From: Bacillota bacterium
Lineage (GTDB): Bacteria; Bacillota; Clostridia; Christensenellales; UBA3700
Direction of reading: 5' to 3'
Assembly: GCA_023396095.1 (NCBI GenBank)
Contig: JAEWXG010000027.1
Span: 79,233-143,232, forward strand
Length of the DNA stretch: 64,000 bases
Below, one piece after another: positions 10,216 to 19,970 of the stretch. Position 1 is the stretch's first letter, and every line of letters begins with the position of its first letter. Below the pieces are notes generated by a model. That model had not been told where the DNA came from, searched no databases, and was given only the letters and a program-made list of their open reading frames with translations. The position numbers and the translations under genes are program-made.

Positions 10216-11261
10216 TTAGAATAACCTCTCCTTAACTGGCCGCAAGCACCATCAATGTCTGCTCCAAGCGTTCGCCTTATAGAATTAGATATTTTATTTT
10301 TATTTAAAACTTTCACAAAAGCATTAATATTAGATTTTTCTGACGACTCATATTTTTTCTCTTTAACTTTATTTAGATTTATTAAATTTACATGACATTG
10401 AAACCCTCTTAGTAATATTGATAGTTTTTCAGCTTGAGCAACAGTATCATTTACTCCTGCAATTAATGCATATTCAAATATTACTCTGCGGCCAGTTTTC
10501 TTAAAATAGTATTTAGCAGCATCTAATAATTCAGCAATTGAATATTTATTTGCAACTGGCATTATTTGTTTTCTCACCTCATCGCTTGCTGCGTGCAATG
10601 AAATGGTCAATGTTAGAGGATAATTTGCGTCAGCTAGTTTATAAATTTTATCTACTAGTCCAGAAGTAGATAATGAAATATTCCTTTTTGAAATATTAAG
10701 TGAATACTCGCTATTAATAATTTCTAAAAATTTTATAACATTATCATAATTGTCTAATGGCTCACCAGTTCCCATTAAAACTATATTTGTTATCGTTCTA
10801 TCTTTTGAATTTATTTTTTCAGCAAATTTACTTACAACAAGTATTTGTCCTAAAATTTCACCAGGTGTTAAGTTTCTTTCTAGTCCGTCAATTCCCGAAG
10901 CACAAAAAGCACAACCCATGCGACATCCTACTTGTGTTGATATGCAAATAGTATTTCCATAGTGATATCTCATTAAAACACCTTCAATAATGTTCCCATC
11001 ACTTAGTCTAAATAAATATTTTTCTGTTTTATCAATTCTAGAAATGTATCTCTTTTCTATTGTCACTCCAGTTTCAATATAATTGTTTTTTAAAAAAGTT
11101 ATGACATCTTTTGGCAAAGTCGTATTTTCATCAAAAGTCCACCCTTTCATCAAACCTTGATAAAGCTGCCTTGCCCTATATTTTGCAATACCTTTTTCTT
11201 CAAAAAGTTGTTCAATCTCTGGTAATGTATAATCTAAAATTATATTACTTGTGTTATTCAT
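10212..11261 (-). CDS. rlmN: 23S rRNA/tRNA adenine-C2 methyltransferase
   Basis: Radical SAM enzyme that methylates C2 of A2503 in 23S rRNA and A37 of some tRNAs. 349 aa: N-terminal helical domain, then the iron-sulfur motif GCRMGCAFCASG near residue 115, the MGTGEPLDNYDN motif near 170, and the C-terminal region with the cysteine that carries the transferred methyl (GACGQLRR near 340). It overlaps rsmB (ATGA) and rsgA (GTGA) by 4 nt each, consistent with translational coupling. Confidence 0.97.
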   Translation of the reverse strand: MNNTSNIILDYTLPEIEQLFEEKGIAKYRARQLYQGLMKGWTFDENTTLPKDVITFLKNNYIETGVTIEKRYISRIDKTEKYLFRLSDGNIIEGVLMRYHYGNTICISTQVGCRMGCAFCASGIDGLERNLTPGEILGQILVVSKFAEKINSKDRTITNIVLMGTGEPLDNYDNVIKFLEIINSEYSLNISKRNISLSTSGLVDKIYKLADANYPLTLTISLHAASDEVRKQIMPVANKYSIAELLDAAKYYFKKTGRRVIFEYALIAGVNDTVAQAEKLSILLRGFQCHVNLINLNKVKEKKYESSEKSNINAFVKVLNKNKISNSIRRTLGADIDGACGQLRRGYSK

Positions 11262-12511
11262 TTTATCCTTTTAATCCTTGCAATAAAAAATCCATCACGA
11301 TTTTGCGAGCTAGGAAAAATTGTTTTCATTAACTCCCCATCCACAAATGGTTCTATAGCATAACCATCCACTGATTTCAACACCTCATTAACAACATTTT
11401 CGTTTTCCAATTTAAACAACGTACATGTTGAATAAACCAACATACCGCCAACTTTTAAGTATTTTAATGCGTTGAACAAGATCTCTTTTTGTATTTTTGA
11501 TAAGTCAATAATATCCTCTTTTTTTAATCTAATCAAAATATCTGGTTTTTTCATATATACGCCGAGCCCAGAACAAGGGGCATCTACTAATACTTTATCA
11601 AATTTTGAAGTGAAAGCCTCGTTTAAAATTGCACCATCATTTTTAATAATTTTTAAATTCTTTTCTTTCATTCTTGCTGCATATTCTTTTATAAGCTCAA
11701 GTCTATGATCATAAATATCGCAAGCTGTTACATCCAAATTTTGTGCACTTTCTAGTGCAAAAATTGATTTTCCCCCTGGAGCAGCACACAAATCCAGCAT
11801 GCTCTCTCCATCTTTCAAATCTAATGCTTTAACGGCTTGCATTGATGATGAGCTATGATATGTTATTTCACCCTTTTTAAATAAACTTAAAATATATTCG
11901 GAATTTTTTAATTGCACATAATCTGTAAAATCTTTAAATTCAATCCCTTGCCTTGTTAATTTCTCAAGCAATTTTTTATGGGAGATAACCCTAGTATTTG
12001 CCCTAACTTCCTCTAAGTAATTTTTAGGTACATTAAATATTTTGTTAACAGCACTATTAGAATAATCTAAAGCAATTTGTTGAAGAACCCAGGCAGGAAC
12101 ATTTAACATGCAAGAAGCTTTTTCTACATCATTTTTATATTGAATAGTTCTCTCTTTTCTAATATATGCTCTAAGCAACCAGTTAACATATTTTTTTGCG
12201 CTGGAAACCTTCATTTTTTCCGTCATTGTCACTGCATTATTGACTATCGCATAATCAGGCATAGAATCCAAATTATCAAGAGCATATATTCCAATTTTTA
12301 AAATTATTTTTACTGCATTATCTAACTTTTGATCAGAATATGTGTTTAAAACCTTTTCAAGTTTTAGATCATTTTCCAATACTCCGTAAACAATTTTATA
12401 TACTAAATCAATATTGCCTTTAATCTCTCTTTTGTTAATCTCAAGATTAGAATACGATTTATTAAAGTAAACTGAATACAATATTCTATACGCTTCAAAA
12501 AATTCTTCCAT
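11258..12511 (-). CDS. rsmB: 16S rRNA m5C967 methyltransferase
   Basis: Methylates C967 of 16S rRNA. 417 aa: NusB-like RNA-binding domain at about 1-130, then the Fmu-type SAM methyltransferase with LDLCAAPGGKS (SAM loop, near 240), DAPCSGLG (near 307) and the catalytic STCTL (near 360). ATG overlaps the fmt stop by one base (TAATG). N-terminal residues are more divergent than the catalytic half, as is usual in the family. Confidence 0.95.
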   Translation of the reverse strand: MEEFFEAYRILYSVYFNKSYSNLEINKREIKGNIDLVYKIVYGVLENDLKLEKVLNTYSDQKLDNAVKIILKIGIYALDNLDSMPDYAIVNNAVTMTEKMKVSSAKKYVNWLLRAYIRKERTIQYKNDVEKASCMLNVPAWVLQQIALDYSNSAVNKIFNVPKNYLEEVRANTRVISHKKLLEKLTRQGIEFKDFTDYVQLKNSEYILSLFKKGEITYHSSSSMQAVKALDLKDGESMLDLCAAPGGKSIFALESAQNLDVTACDIYDHRLELIKEYAARMKEKNLKIIKNDGAILNEAFTSKFDKVLVDAPCSGLGVYMKKPDILIRLKKEDIIDLSKIQKEILFNALKYLKVGGMLVYSTCTLFKLENENVVNEVLKSVDGYAIEPFVDGELMKTIFPSSQNRDGFFIARIKRIK

Positions 12512-13440
12512 TATCTACCTAACTCATTTCTTTCTTGGAGTTTTCGTCCATTTATATAATCTTGAATATTCATTCTTCTCGAGCCTTCTTCTTGAAGCGA
12601 TAATACTTTAATAGAGGAATCTTTCAAAGTTATATATACTGTTTTATCCATAACTACCATCATACCTGGCTTAACGTCCAATTTGTCAGCTTTTTCATAT
12701 TCAAAGATTTTAAGAATTTTCCCATTTAGATATGTGTAGCAACCTGGCCAAGGTAACATTGCTCGACAATGCAAATCAAACTCTTCAAAACTCACATTAA
12801 ACTTGATTTCGCCGTCTTCCTTTTTCAACATTTTACAAAATGTTGCTCCACTATGGTTTTGTGGCTTAAATTGTACCTTATTATTATCAATTAAATTAAG
12901 TGCTTCAAGTATCGCCTCCGAACCCAAAAGAGACAATTTTTCAAATAGAGTTCCGGCATTATCAAAACTTTCAATTTTGATTTTCTTTTGCAATAAGATA
13001 TCACCTGAATCAACCGTTAATGCTGTTTTCATAATTGTAATTCCTGTTTCACTTTCTCCGCTCAAAATAGCTGTTTGTATTGGAGATGAGCCACGAAATT
13101 TCGGTAACAATGAAGCATGAATATTTAAAACGCCTTTTGGTGGGATATCTAGAATTTCTTGTGATAATATTTGCCCATATGCGCAAGTCACATAAATATC
13201 AGCTGGTATGTTTTTTAATGTCTCTATACCATCTACACGTATTTTATTAAATTGGTAAACATTTATATTGTTTTCAATAGCAAAAGATTTAACTGGAGAA
13301 AATTGAATTTTCCCCCTACTAGATGGCTTATCCGGCTGACAAACAACGCCTAAAAGCTCATAACCACTTTCGTATATTGCTTTTAGTGGCTCGAGAGAGA
13401 AATCAGGTGTTCCAAAATATAATATTTTACTTTTCTTCAA
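12511..13440 (-). CDS. fmt: Methionyl-tRNA formyltransferase
   Basis: Formylates initiator Met-tRNA using 10-formyl-THF. 309 aa: catalytic domain with NIHASLLPKFRGSSPIQ (Asn/His near residues 107-109) and the DSGDILLQ loop (Asp near 144), then the C-terminal OB-like domain. It starts at TTG, overlapping the end of def by 14 nt; GGAG lies six bases before the TTG, which makes this start convincing. Adjacent to def, whose product removes the formyl group. Confidence 0.96.
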   Translation of the reverse strand: MKKSKILYFGTPDFSLEPLKAIYESGYELLGVVCQPDKPSSRGKIQFSPVKSFAIENNINVYQFNKIRVDGIETLKNIPADIYVTCAYGQILSQEILDIPPKGVLNIHASLLPKFRGSSPIQTAILSGESETGITIMKTALTVDSGDILLQKKIKIESFDNAGTLFEKLSLLGSEAILEALNLIDNNKVQFKPQNHSGATFCKMLKKEDGEIKFNVSFEEFDLHCRAMLPWPGCYTYLNGKILKIFEYEKADKLDVKPGMMVVMDKTVYITLKDSSIKVLSLQEEGSRRMNIQDYINGRKLQERNELGR

Positions 13441-13882
13441 TTACTTCTCCTAAATGGTCATAGAATAAAATTCCATCTAAGTGGTCTCTTTCGTGACAAA
13501 AAATAACCGCATGAAATCCTTCAAGCTGTATTTTATTTTCCTTTCCGTGTCTATCAAAAAATTTAACATCAAGTTTGTATGGTCTCTGAATAAGTTCTTC
13601 TCTATTATCAACACTTAAACAACCCTCATAACCTTCTTGAAAACCTTCTGCTAAGATAATTTCTGGGTTAACACATTCTAAATAGTATTCTCCGTCTTGA
13701 ATAATAAAAACTCTTCTCAATATTGAAACTTGTGGAGCAGCGAGGCCTACTCCGCCACGGTTTGTTAATGTCTCCTTTAAATCATCCAGCAACATTCCTA
13801 ATTTTTCATCAAATTTTTCTACAGGGCGTGATTTTTTTCTTAATTGCGGATCAGAATCTTTAATAATTTTTCTAATTGCCAT
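13427..13882 (-). CDS. def: Peptide deformylase
   Basis: Metalloenzyme that removes the N-formyl group from nascent proteins. 151 aa with the three family motifs: GVGLAAPQV (residue 44), EGCLSV (near 93) and HERDHLDG (near 129), which supply the Cys and two His metal ligands and the catalytic Glu. ATG has GGAG upstream. Lies between priA and fmt in the standard Firmicute order. Confidence 0.97.
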   Translation of the reverse strand: MAIRKIIKDSDPQLRKKSRPVEKFDEKLGMLLDDLKETLTNRGGVGLAAPQVSILRRVFIIQDGEYYLECVNPEIILAEGFQEGYEGCLSVDNREELIQRPYKLDVKFFDRHGKENKIQLEGFHAVIFCHERDHLDGILFYDHLGEVIEEK

Positions 13883-13964
13883 GTTTTTCTCCTAAAACTT
13901 CATAGATAAATCAATAATGATTATAATACAGAAACCAAATCTCTCAAAATCTCAAAATCAATAT

Positions 13965-16160
13965 TTAATAAATAGCTTTTGGATCAATTTCTACAAATAC
14001 AGAAACATTTCTTTCTTGATTGCTATCAACAATTTGAAATACTTTGTCTATAATTTCTTTTGAATTAAGATTTTCAACTCTCATAATAATATTATAACGA
14101 TACTTGCTATCGATATATTCTTTAATCGCTTTATTCCCTTGCAGATAAATAATATCCGTTTTATCAACTTCCTTCTTAATGTCCCCTAATATTTTCTTAG
14201 TAATATTTAATGCCAGTGTATCAATTTTGGAAATTATTAATATTCTTATTAAAGTGGAAAAAGGAGGAAAAAAAGTAGTTTGTCTAATCGCAATTTCGTG
14301 ATCATAAAAACTATCATAATCATGTTTAATAGCAAAGCCGATGACATGACTTTTAGGCTGGTAAGTTTGTAAAATTACTTCCCCTTTTTCATTTCCTCTT
14401 CCTGCTCTTCCGGCCACCTGTGTTATAAGTTGAAATGTTCTTTCATTCGCCTTATAGTCACTTACATATAATCCCATATCTGCATCTAAAATGCCTACTA
14501 ATGTAACATTAGGAAAGTCATGCCCCTTAGCAATCATTTGCGTTCCAATTAATATATTTGCTTCTTGATTGTTAAATTGTGTAAGAATATTAATTAATGA
14601 ATCTTTTCTTGATGTTGTATCACTGTCCATCCTTAAAATTCTGGCGTTTGGAACAAGGTTTTTTATTATTTCCTCAACTTTTTGTGTCCCAATTTTCCCA
14701 TATTTAATTGTCTCTTTCCCACACTTAGGGCACACATTTAAATACTTATATCTTCTGTCGCAATAATGGCATATTAATAAATCGCTTTTTTTATGGTACG
14801 ACAACTTACTGTCACAATAATTACAAGTTGGCGTATATCCACAAGATGCGCAAGTAATATATGATGAGTAACCTCTCCTGTTAATAAAAATCATAGCCTG
14901 TTGGTTCTTATTTACAGTCTCATTTAATTTATCTATCAATTCAAAAGATAATGGCGTTATATTTCCTCTTAAAACTTGCTCCGACATATTGATTATTTTA
15001 ATATCAGGCATAACCATATCATTTGCTCTTTGGTCAATTCTCACTAACTTATATGTTCCAATTTTAGATTTGTAAAAAGATTCTATTGATGGTGTTGCAC
15101 TGCCTAGTATAATCTTCGCATTATGATAATTAGCTCTAAACTCTGCTATATCCACAGTTTTATATCTAGGATTTGAATCACTAACATAACTTGTATCATG
15201 TTCCTCATCAATAACTATTAGACCAATATCTTTTAATGGAGCAAAAATTGCAGAGCGTGCACCTATTACAATATCGCATTCATCAAATAAAATTCTTCTC
15301 CATTCATCATATCGTTCACCATCAGTGAGTCCAGAATGAAGCATCGCTATTCTTTCTCCAAAGCGAGCTTTAAAAATCTTTAATGTTTGTGGGGTTAATC
15401 CTATCTCTGGAACAAGCAAAATAGCATTTTTACCCTTCAATAAAATTGCTGAAATTAGACGCATATAAACTTCAGTTTTTCCAGATCCCGTAACACCCTT
15501 TAGCAATACAATCCTTTCTTGGGAATTGTTAATTTGCTCTAAAGCATCATTTTGTGCCGCGGTTAATTTATGAGATTTATCCTTCCCGGATATTTGAGTA
15601 TATGGTTTTCTGTATACTACTATCTCTTTTTTGATTAATATTTCGTTTTTAATTAACTCAGCTATAGAATTATAACTAAACAAATTTTTCAAATCCGAAA
15701 GCTTCACATTTTCATCATTGTTTTTGAAATATTCAATTATTTCTAATTGCTTTTTTGCTCTTGAGGAAACTCTAGAAATTTTATCTTCGAAATCACAACT
15801 TTTTTCTATGAAAAATTCTACTGCCTCGTGTATTTTATTGCCCCTCATTTTAGATGGAAGGAACAATCTTAGACAATCAATATATCTTAGATGCATCTCA
15901 TCTTTCATATATTTCATTAATTTTATATGTTCTGGTAATATGCAAGTGAATTCATCAAGTTTATATGAAACTTCTTTTAACTGATACTCTTTTTCTTCAA
16001 AGTCTACAATGTCGATTATAAAGCCTTCTTTTTGCTTTGTGCCGAACGGAACAATAACTCTATCGCCAATAAAAAATTCCTCATCGTCAATAAGATAAGA
16101 AAATACTTTATCAACTTCCGAGGATGAAATATCTACAATAACTTCAGCTATTTTCTTCAA
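13965..16160 (-). CDS. priA: Primosomal protein N' (replication restart helicase PriA)
   Basis: Restarts collapsed replication forks by loading the replicative helicase. 731 aa: N-terminal DNA-binding domains, SF2 motor with GVTGSGKTEVY (Walker A, near 223), DEEHDTSY (Walker B) and GSATPSIES, a zinc-binding insert with paired cysteines (CASCGYTPTCNYC and CPKCG, about 435-485), and the C-terminal helicase lobe with QVAGRAGRG. It begins at TTG overlapping the coaBC stop (TTGA), with GAGG about 11 bases before. Confidence 0.96.
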   Translation of the reverse strand: MKKIAEVIVDISSSEVDKVFSYLIDDEEFFIGDRVIVPFGTKQKEGFIIDIVDFEEKEYQLKEVSYKLDEFTCILPEHIKLMKYMKDEMHLRYIDCLRLFLPSKMRGNKIHEAVEFFIEKSCDFEDKISRVSSRAKKQLEIIEYFKNNDENVKLSDLKNLFSYNSIAELIKNEILIKKEIVVYRKPYTQISGKDKSHKLTAAQNDALEQINNSQERIVLLKGVTGSGKTEVYMRLISAILLKGKNAILLVPEIGLTPQTLKIFKARFGERIAMLHSGLTDGERYDEWRRILFDECDIVIGARSAIFAPLKDIGLIVIDEEHDTSYVSDSNPRYKTVDIAEFRANYHNAKIILGSATPSIESFYKSKIGTYKLVRIDQRANDMVMPDIKIINMSEQVLRGNITPLSFELIDKLNETVNKNQQAMIFINRRGYSSYITCASCGYTPTCNYCDSKLSYHKKSDLLICHYCDRRYKYLNVCPKCGKETIKYGKIGTQKVEEIIKNLVPNARILRMDSDTTSRKDSLINILTQFNNQEANILIGTQMIAKGHDFPNVTLVGILDADMGLYVSDYKANERTFQLITQVAGRAGRGNEKGEVILQTYQPKSHVIGFAIKHDYDSFYDHEIAIRQTTFFPPFSTLIRILIISKIDTLALNITKKILGDIKKEVDKTDIIYLQGNKAIKEYIDSKYRYNIIMRVENLNSKEIIDKVFQIVDSNQERNVSVFVEIDPKAIY

Positions 16161-17338
16161 ATTTTAATAGCCTCATCTAAAATTATTTCTGCGATTTCTT
16201 GTTTTGTTTTTATATCGACATTTAAACTATTTTTTGCTGTAAAAATTTGCACAATATTTGTGTCACAATTAAAACCAGCTCCTGGTAATGTCACATCATT
16301 TGCAACTACCATGTCTGCATTTTTTGATGCCAATTTTTTCTTAGCATTTTCAATTAAATCTGAAGTTTCTGCTGAAAAGATAATAAGTTTTTGTTTCTTG
16401 TTTTTTCTTTCTCCAACTTCTTTTGCTATATCTGGATTTTTTACCAACTCAAGAGTAACATTTTCATTTTTGATTTTTTCTGTTTGTTTGTTTTTTACAC
16501 AATAATCAGCAGGAGCTGCTGCTTTAATAATAAAATCTTGTCCTTCCAAATTATCTAATACTGCAGTTCTCATATCATTGGTAGTTTTAACTTCAATGAT
16601 CCTTCCAAGATATTCAGGAATATCAACCTTAACGTTACCTTTAACAATAGTAACATTAGCTCCTCTTTTATATGCTTCAATAGCTAATGCTAGTCCCATT
16701 TTACCGCTAGACTTATTTCCAATAACTCTCACACTATCTATGTCTTCTTGAGTCCCACCAATGGTTATTAAAACATTCTTGTTATTAAAATCTTTTTTGC
16801 TATATAACATTTTGGAAATTTCTAACAAAATGTTATCAATACTTGGCAATTTACCAATTCCTTCAACGCCACAAGCCAACATCCCACTTATTGGGGTTAA
16901 AACATTATATCCTAGCCTAATTATTTCTTTTATGTTTTCTTGAACTTTTTTATTTAAAAACATAGTTGAATTCATTGCAGGACATACTAAAACTTTTGCT
17001 TTTGTCGCAATCAAAGCAGTAGATAGAGCATCATCAGCTAATCCTATTGCCATTTTTGCTATAATATTTGCCGTTGCTGGCACAACAATAAACAAGTCCG
17101 CATCTTGAATTGTAATATGCGGAATATAATCTCCTTGAAATTCGTCAAAAAGAGACAAAATACATTTTTTATGAGTTAATGCTTCAAAAGCAAGTGGAGC
17201 AACTATTTTAGTGGCTTCTTCTGTCATAATAACTGTAACATCGTATTGCATCTTAATTAACGCAGACACTAAATCAAGCGCTTTATACGCAGCAATGCCA
17301 CCTGTTACTCCTACTACAATCTTTTTTGCATTCTTCAT
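16157..17338 (-). CDS. coaBC: Bifunctional phosphopantothenoylcysteine decarboxylase/synthetase
   Basis: Two steps of coenzyme A synthesis in one protein: CoaB joins 4'-phosphopantothenate and cysteine using CTP, and CoaC decarboxylates the product with FMN. 393 aa: flavoprotein CoaC domain with GVTGGIAAYKA near the N-terminus and PAMNSTM near 157; CoaB domain with TIGGTQEDIDSVRVIGNKSSGKMG near 193 and AAAPADYC near 276. Followed by priA with a 4-nt overlap and preceded by rpoZ by a few bases. Confidence 0.96.
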   Translation of the reverse strand: MKNAKKIVVGVTGGIAAYKALDLVSALIKMQYDVTVIMTEEATKIVAPLAFEALTHKKCILSLFDEFQGDYIPHITIQDADLFIVVPATANIIAKMAIGLADDALSTALIATKAKVLVCPAMNSTMFLNKKVQENIKEIIRLGYNVLTPISGMLACGVEGIGKLPSIDNILLEISKMLYSKKDFNNKNVLITIGGTQEDIDSVRVIGNKSSGKMGLALAIEAYKRGANVTIVKGNVKVDIPEYLGRIIEVKTTNDMRTAVLDNLEGQDFIIKAAAPADYCVKNKQTEKIKNENVTLELVKNPDIAKEVGERKNKKQKLIIFSAETSDLIENAKKKLASKNADMVVANDVTLPGAGFNCDTNIVQIFTAKNSLNVDIKTKQEIAEIILDEAIKI

Positions 17339-17344
17339 AATTGA

Positions 17345-17542
17345 TTAATCGTTTTGCTGTACAATTTCGTAATCACCGCTATAAAATTCTTTTGCGGCAA
17401 CTGTAACAGCTTTCTCGTTAGCATAATTTACATTATTAGAATTATTTGAGATTTCTCTCGCACGATTTCCTACTGCGCAAACTAAACTATATCTGCAACC
17501 TGCTTGTTCAATCAATTTATCAATTGGTGGGTCTGTTAACAT
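17345..17542 (-). CDS. rpoZ: DNA-directed RNA polymerase omega subunit
   Basis: 65 aa, RNA polymerase assembly subunit that binds the beta' C-terminus. The family core is clear: PPIDKLIEQAGCRYSLVCAVGNRAREI followed by a segment ending KAVTVAAKEFYSGDY. Short length is normal for Firmicutes. It lies between gmk and coaBC, its usual place. Confidence 0.93.
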   Translation of the reverse strand: MLTDPPIDKLIEQAGCRYSLVCAVGNRAREISNNSNNVNYANEKAVTVAAKEFYSGDYEIVQQND

Positions 17543-17564
17543 ATATTTTATACTCCTTAAATTT

Positions 17565-18173
17565 TTATTTCTCTTCTTTAATTTTTTCTATGAAATCAGC
17601 ATTTCTCTTTGTTTTTAATCTCTCTGCTAAAATAATATTCTTTATATCTCTTGCTGAATCTTCAACTTTATCATTTATTATAACATAGTCATAAACATAA
17701 ATCTTATTGTATTCCTCATGAGCCCATTTAAATCTTACCGCTAAATCACTTTCACTTTCTGTAGATCTTTTTCTCAATCTCTCAAACAGCTCTTGTTTCG
17801 TAGGAGGAGTCATAAAAATTGATACAACATCTTCATTTTCTTTTATAACTTGGAAAGCTCCCTGAGTATCTATTTCCAAAATAACATCAATGCCTTGGCT
17901 TCTTAATTCTTCAACATATGATTTAGGTGTTCCGTAGTAATGGTTATAAACTTTTTGAGACTCTAAAAACCCATTTTTCTTTTTCATTTCAAAAAAAGTT
18001 TCATCATCTATAAAAAAGTAATTTACACCATTCACTTCACCAGGTCTTGGCTTTCTTGTTGTTGCAGAAATAGAAAATTCAACATTTCCCATAATTTGTT
18101 TTACTCTTGCTAAAACTGTTCCTTTACCAGCTCCAGATGGGCCGGATATTACAATTAATAAACCTTTTTTCAT
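17565..18173 (-). CDS. gmk: Guanylate kinase
   Basis: Phosphorylates GMP to GDP with ATP. 202 aa with P-loop GPSGAGKGTV (residues 10-19), the GMP-binding segment TRKPRPGEVNGVNYFF (near 41-56) and EIDTQGA (near 98). ATG immediately after the yicC stop (2 bp). In Bacillus remA separates yicC and gmk; it is absent here. Confidence 0.97.
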   Translation of the reverse strand: MKKGLLIVISGPSGAGKGTVLARVKQIMGNVEFSISATTRKPRPGEVNGVNYFFIDDETFFEMKKKNGFLESQKVYNHYYGTPKSYVEELRSQGIDVILEIDTQGAFQVIKENEDVVSIFMTPPTKQELFERLRKRSTESESDLAVRFKWAHEEYNKIYVYDYVIINDKVEDSARDIKNIILAERLKTKRNADFIEKIKEEK

Positions 18174-18175
18174 AA

Positions 18176-19066
18176 TTACTCAATGTTTTGAATTTGTTCC
18201 CTAATTTTTTCTATTATCATCTTTAATTCTACTACAATTCTTGTAATTTCTACTTTAGAAGCTTTTGATCCTATGGTGTTAGTTTCTCTATTCATTTCTT
18301 GCACAATAAAATCTAATTTTTTACCTATTGCTTCATCTTTTGAGTCGCTAATATCATCAACAAAAGATTTAATGTGGGACTTTAGTCTTGTTATTTCCTC
18401 ATCGACTCCAACCTTATCAGAATAGAAAACTATTTCATTCATTAATCGATCCTTATCGATTGATATATCTCCCAAATATCCTTGAATTTTTTGTTTTAAC
18501 TTTTCAATCTGCTGAGCAATGTCATCGTTAGATAACTTATTAATTTTTTCAACTAAATTTTTAACTTCGTTTAATTTGCATAATAAATCTATTTCTAATT
18601 CAACACCTTCTTTAATCCTAGCTTGTATTATGCTCTTTAAAGCTTCTTGGGTTGCCTTTTCAAGTAAAAACTTTAAAACGGCATCATCATCTTCATTTTC
18701 CTCAAATGTTAAAACATCTCTCATCGTTAAAATCTTAATGCTATCATTTTCATTTGGTAATCCAAATTTTTTAGATATTTCGTTTGCCGCTTCAACATAT
18801 TCTTTGGCAATATTATAATCTATTTTGATATTATTTTTATCTTCTCTATTGTCTTCGTATTGAATAAATACATCTAAATGTCCTCTTTTTATATTGCTAT
18901 TTTTAATTATTGCCCTCAAACATTCTTCAGCAAACATAAACTGTCTTGGTGATTTAATTGATAAATCTAAAAATCTATGATTTACAGATTTAATCTCAAC
19001 AATCAATTTTCTATTGTTTTCTATAATCTGCCCTTTCCCATAACCGGTCATGCTTTTGATACTCAT
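18176..19066 (-). CDS. yicC: YicC/YloC-family endoribonuclease
   Basis: 296 aa. Starts with the hallmark IKSMTGYGKG, followed by EIKSVNHRFLDLSIKSPR; ends with DUF1732 segment KLDFIVQEMNRETNTIGSKA and the tail VVELKMIIEKIREQIQNIE. Members of the family are endoribonucleases in Escherichia coli (YicC) and Bacillus (YloC). First gene of the gmk-to-thiN cluster in the same order as Bacillus. Confidence 0.92.
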   Translation of the reverse strand: MSIKSMTGYGKGQIIENNRKLIVEIKSVNHRFLDLSIKSPRQFMFAEECLRAIIKNSNIKRGHLDVFIQYEDNREDKNNIKIDYNIAKEYVEAANEISKKFGLPNENDSIKILTMRDVLTFEENEDDDAVLKFLLEKATQEALKSIIQARIKEGVELEIDLLCKLNEVKNLVEKINKLSNDDIAQQIEKLKQKIQGYLGDISIDKDRLMNEIVFYSDKVGVDEEITRLKSHIKSFVDDISDSKDEAIGKKLDFIVQEMNRETNTIGSKASKVEITRIVVELKMIIEKIREQIQNIE

Positions 19067-19082
19067 TTATCCTCTCATTGCA

Positions 19083-19970
19083 TTATATTTCAAATACCAC
19101 TTTATTATTTTCTACTACTTTACCTATACAAGTAAATTTTATATTGTTATTTTTTAGTTCATTTTCGATTGCTTGAGATGGTTGATTTAAAATCACAACC
19201 ATACTCCCACTCGAAATTAATGTTTTTAAATCCATTTTATATTCTTCTACCAATTCAACGGTTGTTTCATCAAAAGGTAGTTTTTTAAAATCAATTTTTG
19301 CCCCAAGATTTAATGTATATAACATTTCTTCTAGCGCCCCTTTTATCCCACCTTCTGTAACATCATGCATTGCCACAACTTCTGAATACTTTTGTAAAAT
19401 TTTACCTTCTTTTGCAACAGACAATAAATCATCTTCATATTTTGATTGTATTCCTTTTTTATACGATAAAATTTTATTTCCTTCTATTCCAAGATCTTTT
19501 GTAACATATATTAAATCACCGGACTTAATATTTTTCAAATTATATTCACTAATCAACTCTCCCAGAATTGTTGCTGATAAAACAGGTCTCACTACAGCAT
19601 CGCTAAACTCTGTATGACCTCCTACAATGTCAACACCTAGTTCACTAGCACGTTCACCGACATTTCTAAATATTTCTTTTACTTCATCAAACGAAAAAGT
19701 TGTAGGAAAGATCATTGTTATCAGACCAAATTTTGGAATACCACCAGCCGCAAAAATATCATTAGTTGAAACATACATTAAATACATACCGATGTTCTCA
19801 ACTTCCGTTGTAATCGGGTCAGTTGTTATTAATATTTTTTTACCAATATCAATTAATGCACAATCTTCTCCAATCAAACTTGACTTAATGATGTCCTCAT
19901 TTTTAATTTTTAAATATTGAAAACATTCTTTAAGTTCATTGGTGGATAACTTACCTTCACGCACGCTCAT
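19083..19970 (-). CDS. AIR synthase-related protein (HypE/ThiL-like)
   Basis: 295 aa of the PurM/AIR-synthase superfamily: an N-terminal ATP-binding half with GEDCALIDIGKKILITTDPIT (near 34-54) and the NDIFAAGGIPKFGLITMIFP segment, DIVGGHTEF near 114, and a C-terminal half with MHDVTEGGIKGALEEML (near 196). This is closest to HypE-like proteins, but no hyp or hydrogenase gene is nearby and the ORF lacks the C-terminal PRIC tail of true HypE (it ends NNKVVFEI). Function is therefore open. It stands 16 bp upstream of yicC and probably is transcribed with it. Confidence 0.72.
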   Translation of the reverse strand: MSVREGKLSTNELKECFQYLKIKNEDIIKSSLIGEDCALIDIGKKILITTDPITTEVENIGMYLMYVSTNDIFAAGGIPKFGLITMIFPTTFSFDEVKEIFRNVGERASELGVDIVGGHTEFSDAVVRPVLSATILGELISEYNLKNIKSGDLIYVTKDLGIEGNKILSYKKGIQSKYEDDLLSVAKEGKILQKYSEVVAMHDVTEGGIKGALEEMLYTLNLGAKIDFKKLPFDETTVELVEEYKMDLKTLISSGSMVVILNQPSQAIENELKNNNIKFTCIGKVVENNKVVFEI